Assembly (NCBI GenBank): GCA_001466705.2
Contig: LATX02000035.1
Span: 1,240,001-1,304,000, forward strand
DNA length: 64,000 nucleotides
DNA from: Moniliophthora roreri
Taxonomy: Eukaryota; Basidiomycota; Agaricomycetes; Agaricales; Marasmiaceae
Reading direction: 5' to 3'
The notes beneath the pieces were generated by a model, which was given only the letters and a program-made list of their open reading frames with translations, ran no database searches and was not told the origin of the DNA. Positions 56,852 through 64,000 of the stretch are shown piece by piece. Position 1 is the first letter of the stretch. Each line of letters starts with the position of its first letter. A program made the translations under genes and the position numbers.

Positions 56852-59800
56852 TTATTTGTACACATGTTCGAACAAAAGTTCCACTGTTTCTGTGGCGTCA
56901 ATCTTCTTGTTGCATGGGATGAAAATCACCCCCTTTGTAGCTGCATGGTCGACCACAACCAATATAGAGTCCATGTTATCGACTAATGGTAAATCTGTAG
57001 TCAAATCCATTGTGATAATCTGAAAGAGTAACGCATCTTTGTGGCCTCCAATCGGCTGTAAGGGTACGCATGTGGGATGTGTGTTCACTTTCATCTGTTG
57101 GCATGCAGCACACCCATTAACAAATGTTTTGATGAACTTTGTCATCCCAGGCTACCAATAGTTTATCTGGATTTGATCTAGTGTGTTCCATTGTCCTGAG
57201 TGTCCATGTAGTAATGCTTCATGGATCTTCTTTACCAAATGCCTTCGCAATGTTTCGTCCTTCGGTACATAGACTCAGTCCTTGTAGTACAGTAGACCGT
57301 TTTCTGTTTTCCAATCCAATAGTGACAACTTGATTGATGGAGTTTCTTGTTCAATCAGACTTTCTAAGGTCATCTGATGGAATTCATCCTCTGGCATTGC
57401 CTCTTTGAGCATTTCTTTCAGCTCTATATTGATAATGTTGACAAACAACTTATCTGGCAACACAACAATATCTTCATTGTCATTGTCTTCATCTTGTACC
57501 AAATCCGGTTGTCTCGATAGCACACTGGATTGTACCATCTTTAATCCAGGGACGTGAATGAGCTGTAGATCAAATTGCATCAAGAACAGGCTCCATCTTG
57601 CTTGTTGTCGATTTAATTTTTGTGCTGTTTGGAAATAAGCCAGGTTCTTGTGATCTGATAAAATGGTCACCAGGCAAGCTCCAAGGAGATAATGTTGCCA
57701 CTCTTTTAGCGCATTTAAAATCATAAGCAATTCTCAATCATAGATCTCGTAATTGCATTCTGTTGGCATAAATGCATGCAAGATGTAGCCACATGGATGA
57801 AGTTTGCCATTGGGTCCTTTCTATCATAATACTGCTCCAGTTGCCCATTTTGATGCATCCGTCTCTATTATGAAAGGTTTTGTATCATCTGGCATTTGTA
57901 GAATCAGCTCTTGTAAGAATTTAGCTTTCAAGACATTGAAAGCTATTTGACATTGCCTTGTCCAATCAAATTTCATGTCCTTCTTCGTCAAGTCGTGAAG
58001 AGGCCATGCAAGTTCAGTATATTTTCCTATGAATTTGCAATAAAAGTTTATAAATCCTAAGAATGATCTCACACCTTTGATTGTTCTAGGTGGTTCCCAG
58101 TCTTTTAACCCAGCTCACTTTGTCGGGTCCATCTGAATGTGACCAGGTGTAATGACCATTCCTAAGAAGAGCATTTTCATGACTTTGAATTTGCATTTCT
58201 CCAGTTTGAGGAAAAGATCATGTTCTTGAAGGTGTTCTAGAACATGTTGAGTGTGGAGTTGATGTATTCATCGTTTGTCCGAAAAGATCAAGATGTTGTC
58301 CATGTAGACTACACACCACCCTTTGTCTATGAAATCCTTTAGAATGTCATTTATGAAAGCCTGGAAAGTTGCTGGTGAATTCATTAACCCAAAGAACATT
58401 ACTGTGGGTTTGAATAATCCTCTAGGGGTTTTGAATGTGGCTTTCCATTGGTCTCCATTCTTGATCTGAATGTTATTGTAACCATTGCGTAGATCCAATT
58501 TTGTAAAGATGTTGGCGTTCTTTAGTCTGTCGACAAGGTCCATGACAAGTGGAAGGGGATAGCAGTTCTTTATTGTTCTGTTGTTCAGGTCTCGATAGTT
58601 CTGACAAGGTCGCAATGCTTCTGCTTCTTTCTTTGCCACGAAGCAAAAAGGTGATGCCATTGGGGATTTCGAGAGCCATATGTATCCTTTTTGAAGGTTC
58701 TCATCAAGAAATTTGTCTTGTTCTATTCTTTCCTTTGGTGACAGAGAATAGACCTTGCAGTCTTTTGGTTTGAAATCCAGTTTGAGGTCAATTGTGTGGT
58801 CATATGGTTGTGATGGGGGGAATTGTTCAGATTTCTTCTCAAAGCAGTTGACATAATCAGATAGATATGGTGGAATTAGTTCTTCCAATGATTTTGCCTT
58901 GACTTCATGAGCTTGTGCCAATACCTGAGAAGTGGACAACTTAGCATTGATTCTAATCTCATCACTATCTTCTTGTCCTTGAATAAACGATCAAATCAAT
59001 ACTTCGTCATCTTTGGCCTTGTCCAGTATACTGGTGAAGGGTTTAATCAGTCTGCAGGCCAACACTTTTTGTTTTAGTCTGAACTTGACAACTCCAGTGA
59101 CCCAATCAATATCCAGGTTATGATCTTGTAACCAGGGTAGGCCAAGAATAAACTGTTCAGGTCCTAGTCTGGAAATGAGCAGTGTTTCCATCATAGTTCG
59201 GTCCCCAACAGATAAATCTATAGTGACCAAATGTGTAATCCAACCGATCTCGTTCCATGTGCCATCAACATTATATACTTTGATGGGTTTTGACAATTGT
59301 ATGTGTCTATGGTTTCTTGAGTTGTTTCGCTTCACTAATGAAGCGTCCTCCAGCCCTGGAATCAATTAGGGCTTTTTGTTCAACAGTTTCTGTTCCAACA
59401 TTGTATTGAATTGGAATGTGCATAGAGTTTCAATTCAACTTAGCTAATACAATGTTCAAAATTGTTATTGGTGGCAGTAAGAGCATCAGCCTCTTCTGCC
59501 CTTTCAAAAACCCTCTTTTCCCATGAGATTGAAAATCTCATTCTGTTCTGCTTCTCCTTGTTCCAAGACCATTGCTTTGATCTTCATATACACCTCTCAT
59601 GCTGAGAGTTTCTTCGGTTCAGTTCTGGGTTAAATGATTTGGCTATCTTGTCCCTTGGATGGACAATCACATAAGATGTGACCAATCTGTGCACAGCGAA
59701 AACACTTCCCTTGAACAAGGTAGTCTTTCTTGTCAGACTTGGACAAGATTCAACTGATTGTAATTTCCTTCTCCTTTCATACTATTTTCAGCTTGAATGG

Positions 59801-60300
59801 TTCCTTCAGACTTCTCTTCTTCTTTGCAGCCATTGCAAACTTGTACTGGTTGTCATATCAAATGGCCAAGTTATACTATTCATCAAGGGTGGTAGGAACT
59901 CCATCTGTTTGAAGCATTATCTTGTCTTGGAGGGTAATAGAAAGTCCTTCTCTAAATATCTTCATTAATTCGACATCATCATATCTGGTCTCCATGGCAA
60001 GAAGCCAGAACTCATTGACATAATCATCCACTCTGTCCTTCATCCAAAGTTTCTCAAGCTTCATCTGTGCATCTCCTGACACATCTACTGGTTGCCAAGT
60101 TGTTTTGAACCTTTTCTTGAAACTCATCCAAGATTCCTTGGCCGCCTTCTTCTTTTCTTCATCATCATCATCTTTGGGGAACAGCTTCAATTGTTCCACA
60201 ATCTTCCAGTTCAGCATCTTTCCTCTGAGGAGAGAAAGGAGGAGCATCTTCTTCTTGTCTGTGTTGGATTTCATAGGGTTCAAAAGAGAAGAAAACTGCA
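56852..60300 (-). pseudogene. E4: Gypsy gag-pol fragment
   Basis: Minus strand. Gag from about 60,300 (NTDKKKMLLLSLLRG, VDDYVNEFWLLAMETRYDD), knuckle region near 59,700, protease part (59365-58991; DHNLDIDWVTGVVKFRLK), RT (58939-58268) with YMDN in place of YMDD, RNase H (58072-57824 and 57730-57275), integrase zinc finger and first Asp (CAACQQMK, ITMDLTTDLP; 57145-56852). It is cut inside the integrase core by repeat R850, so the chromodomain, accessory ORF and LTR are missing. Frames are broken by several stops. Sister to E3. Confidence 0.88.
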
Positions 60301-61375
60301 GATGTACTGAGTCAAGCTCAGACTTAACCTGCACAGTGACCATGTCAACAGGCAGCTTAGAAGATTTTACTGGGATAGGCTTGAGCTGAGGCTTTGGATG
60401 ATGCTGTGAAGTGGTCTCCAAGGTAGAATTATCAACTTTAGCCTAGAAAGGATAATCATTAGTAAGAGAAATCATAAGTGGGTGGAAACAGTACCTTTTT
60501 AAGAGCTGGCACACTAATACTCTTAGTGGTAGTGGTCAGAGAGGGACTATGCTATAACAAGAGAATGAGTAAGAAATAAAGAATAAGAAGGAAAGAAATG
60601 AACCTTGTGAGAGCTTTTAGGCTTGAGGGCTACTGTAGACTTCTTGGGCACAGTATACTTAGCCAGGACATCTTCAAGAGTCTCAGAAAAGGAGAAATCC
60701 TCAAAGGCCTGGGCAAGAAATAAAATTAAAGAAGAAATGAAAGAAATAAGAACAAAGAGATGTACCTTAAGTCTGAGTTCAGTCTTCCAACCATGTTATT
60801 TGCCAGCATCTGGGATAGAAGAAGTTTGGCATACAGAACTGGGAACCAGGGCTCATCAGAATGTTTGGCAAAAGCAGACTAGAAGTTGAATTTAGATAAT
60901 TAAATAATGAAAAAGAGAATATGAAACATCAAATTATCACCAATTATCACCTAGAGCCTTTTCCAAGTTGCAGAGGAACAAGAGCCCAAGAGTGCTAGAG
61001 CTAGCATCACCCATCTCCTCCAGGGAATCATGTAGGTCTTCAGAGGCAGTTAGAATCTGTTCCCCTATAGGGTACAAGGCCTGGATAATAGTTAGTGTTA
61101 TAGATGAGACTTCCATCTGGTCAACAGCTTGTTGGCACTGTGAAAGCTTGGTTCTTGCAGCACCAGCCATGGAGAGAGGTGATGGGGGAAAAGAAAGAAA
61201 GAAAATACATGACTCTAAGTAGTGCAATTGTATTCAGATAAAAGAAAATGAACATACCTTTACCAAAAGAAGAGTAGCTGTGTTCAAGAGGCTTCTCTGA
61301 TTGGTGAAGATCTAAGAAAGAAGTGTACTGATGCAGTAGATTACCAGAAACAGCATCAGTGCTAATCAAACATGC
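60301..61375 (-). pseudogene. Unrecognised multi-exon gene remnant, fused upstream of E4 gag
   Basis: On the minus strand coding-like blocks with pyrimidine-rich introns appear: MAGAARTKLSQCQQAVDQME (61,168) to about 60,950, AFAKHSDEPWFPVLYAKLLL (about 60,880), AFEDFSFSETLEDVLAKYTV (about 60,708), HSPSLTTTTKSISVPALKK (about 60,553), then AKVDNSTLETTSQHHPKPQL (60,442) reading in frame into gag-like sequence. One exon join does not keep the frame. I recognise no family. A partial second copy is at 62540-63180. Confidence 0.4.
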
Positions 61376-62538
61376 TGCACACTAATGCCTACACATTTTG
61401 ATGGGACTGAAATAATTGATGAAATAACTGAATCATAAAAGATAATGGGTAATAAGAACTAGAGTGAGCCCAGTCTGCTAGTCATTGCCTTAGAGAAGCT
61501 ATGGTGCATTGAAAAGTGCAAAGAGTTATATAATGTGCTATACAGAGGTGTCTAAGCTGTACTTTCTAACTTATCTATGTATCAGATCCAAAGCAGATTG
61601 CTCCTGAAACCTGTAGAGAACCTGACTAGGGCACAATGAACACATTGGCTAGTTAACCAAGCTCTCAAAGTGCTATGAATGGGGTTTTATTTTTATTTTA
61701 ACTTTCTATAACATCTGCAAAGTGCAACATGCAGTCAGATAGTACAGAGATACTTAAAAAAGAGACATTAAAATGGAAAGATGACTTAGAACAGGAACAA
61801 CTAAAGAACAATTGTCCTCTGAAGTCAATATATGGATTAAAGTCAAAGCAGACAATCTCTTAATAAAGAGTTCAGAGGTGGCAAAGACATACAAAATAAC
61901 ATAACTAAGTACAAAGTAATCTAGAAAGCTAGAAAACTACTTCTGTAGAACTGAAGTGACTTAATAGACAGACACAATGAGACATACAAAGAATATCTAA
62001 TGCATGAGAAGTCCTAAATAAGACTGAGCATGTGTAGTCAAAGGAGATAGGAACAGAATCAGTTGTAGAGTCCACACTTGGGGTATCATCATCTGTTGAT
62101 GCTGGTGTAAGGGGAACATCTGTTTTCCTAATTACCTTACTATACTAGAGTGGTGTACTTAGTTGCTTCATTTCGAGTTGTTGTAATGAGGTACAGTGTT
62201 CGGAGTGTTGTACATATACTCTCTTTATGTTCCCCCTCAATTCTGCACCTACAGTTATCTTATAGCATTTCTAGATCATCCAGTATGTTCAGTTGAACAT
62301 CAAAATGCTCAACTCACCGAGTTACGCATTTTGGATTTCAAACGTTCATAGCGCATTACCTGTTGGACCGTGGGCTTAATGGTGGATTCCAGTGCATTCT
62401 GCACTATCGAAAACCTTATTCCCAACACCGCAGGTCTGTATATCCATCCGTTATTGCGTAATCTTTATTTTTCGGTGCAAGTCTTATCAGCTCATTTGCA
62501 GCACTTTGTGAGTTTCACTTTGTATATCCTTCTACTGT
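60735..62538. repeat. Tandem duplication, first copy (offset 1,805)
   Basis: Repeated after an N (62539) at 62540-64000. Most of the first kilobase looks identical, but near 61,690-61,800 versus 63,490-63,600 there are several substitutions and a small deletion, so the copies are not one sequence read twice. Confidence 0.85.
61390..61950 (+). repeat. Inverted relative of the 36.9-37.45 kb insertion tail
   Basis: Reverse-complement match to 36,900-37,450, including TSAKCNMQSDSTEIL in the plus strand where the other copy has TSAKCKLQSNSTEVL in the minus strand. Also present at 63,190-63,750. It shows that this coding block belongs to a dispersed element. Confidence 0.7.
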
Positions 62539-62539
62539 N

Positions 62540-64000
62540 AAATGAAAGAAATAAGAACAAAGAGATGTACCTTAAGTCTGAGTTCAGTCTTCCAACCATG
62601 TTATTTGCCAGCATCTGGGATAGAAGAAGTTTGGCATACAGAACTGGGAACCAGGGCTCATCAGAATGTTTGGCAAAAGCAGACTAGAAGTTGAATTTAG
62701 ATAATTAAATAATGAAAAAGAGAATATGAAACATCAAATTATCACCAATTATCACCTAGAGCCTTTTCCAAGTTGCAGAGGAACAAGAGCCCAAGAGTGC
62801 TAGAGCTAGCATCACCCATCTCCTCCAGGGAATCATGTAGGTCTTCAGAGGCAGTTAGAATCTGTTCCCCTATAGGGTACAAGGCCTGGATAATAGTTAG
62901 TGTTATAGATGAGACTTCCATCTGGTCAACAGCTTGTTGGCACTGTGAAAGCTTGGTTCTTGCAGCACCAGCCATGGAGAGAGGTGATGGGGGAAAAGAA
63001 AGAAAGAAAATACATGACTCTAAGTAGTGCAATTGTATTCAGATAAAAGAAAATGAACATACCTTTACCAAAAGAAGAGTAGCTGTGTTCAAGAGGCTTC
63101 TCTGATTGGTGAAGATCTAAGAAAGAAGTGTACTGATGCAGTAGATTACCAGAAACAGCATCAGTGCTAATCAAACATGCTGCACACTAATGCCTACACA
63201 TTTTGATGGGACTGAAATAATTGATGAAATAACTGAATCATAAAAGATAATGGGTAATAAGAACTAGAGTGAGCCCAGTCTGCTAGTCATTGCCTTAGAG
63301 AAGCTATGGTGCATTGAAAAGTGCAAAGAGTTATATAATGTGCTATACAGAGGTGTCTAAGCTGTACTTTCTAACTTATCTATGTATCAGATCCAAAGCA
63401 GATTGCTCCTGAAACCTGTAGAGAACCTGACTAGGGCACAATGAACACATTGGCTAGTTAACCAAGCTCTCAAAGTGCTATGAATGGGATTTTGTTTTTA
63501 TCTTAACTTTCTATAACATCTGCAAAGTGCAACATCCAGTCAGATAGTACAGAGATACTTAGATGAGACATTAAAACAGAAAGACAACTTAGAACAGGAA
63601 CAACTAAAGAACAATTGTCCTCTGAAGTCAATATATGGATTAAAGTCAAAGCAGACAATCTCTTAATAAAGAGTTCAGAGGTGGCAAAGACATACAAAAT
63701 AACATAACTAAGTACAAAGTAATCTAGAAAGCTAGAAAACTACTTCTGTAGAACTGAAGTGACTTAATAGACAGACACAATGAGACATACAAAGAATATC
63801 TAATGCATGAGAAGTCCTAAATAAGACTGAGCATGTGTAGTCAAAGGAGATAGGAACAGAATCAGTTGTAGAGTCCACACTTGGGGTATCATCATCTGTT
63901 GATGCTGGTGTAAGGGGAACATCTGTTTTCCTAATTACCTTACTATACTAGAGTGGTGTACTTAGTTGCTTCATTTCGAGTTGTTGTAATGAGGTACAGT
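62540..64000. repeat. Tandem duplication, second copy, cut by window end
   Basis: Second copy of 60735-62195. Contains a copy of the multi-exon remnant and of the inverted repeat related to 37.1-37.4 kb. Confidence 0.85.

Overview
The window looks like a basidiomycete (Agaricomycete mushroom) nuclear scaffold. Short GT-AG introns of about 50-60 bp split the genes into many exons, a basidiomycete-type laccase fragment is present, and the transposon load (Gypsy chromoviruses, Copia, MULE) is typical of repeat-rich Agaricales. LTRs of 383-437 bp and their Gypsy bodies remind me of marY1-type elements of Tricholoma, but this species-level idea is recall and untested.

Positions 1-12,050 are a compact, higher-GC gene block. 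It holds ribosomal protein eL43 (+, 5 exons), a SUR2-type sphingoid C4-hydroxylase (-, 3 exons), the CCR4-NOT subunit CNOT9/Rcd1 (-, 7 exons), an ADF-H/coiled-coil/PH protein (+, 6 exons, one GC-AG intron) and a DUF1295 membrane reductase-like protein (-, 9 exons including 21-, 12- and 14-nt micro-exons). I assembled each gene model by hand; in every case the exon lengths sum to a multiple of three and the protein matches its family. About 4.3 kb upstream of eL43 has only homopolymer tracts and no recognisable gene.

Positions 12,050-64,000 are an AT-rich graveyard of nested transposons. A minus-strand Copia element (about 13.56-20.5 kb) is split between integrase and reverse transcriptase by a 2,780-bp TIR element (15,636-18,415, 4-bp target duplication GTTC) carrying a decayed laccase gene. 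Then come several minus-strand Gypsy copies. The best is a 7.3-kb chromovirus (G1, 37,728-45,036) with both LTRs, target duplication TTAAC, gag, pol with chromodomain, and an extra ORF after pol. A diverged relative at about 28.6-28.9 kb keeps the C-terminus of that extra ORF. Nine LTR occurrences of related families, all in the same orientation, share a layout in which the predicted RNA 5' end is complementary to the primer-binding site, suggesting self-priming. Three clean solo LTRs with 5-bp target duplications, a fold-back element, a MULE transposase pseudogene and two unrecognised multi-exon gene remnants complete the block.

Single N characters (730, 21694, 28872, 30252, 33020, 54659, 62539) mark joins or ambiguities. 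Three of them (21694, 28872, 62539) sit beside direct duplications of neighbouring sequence, so part of the local duplication may reflect assembly or unmerged dikaryon haplotypes.
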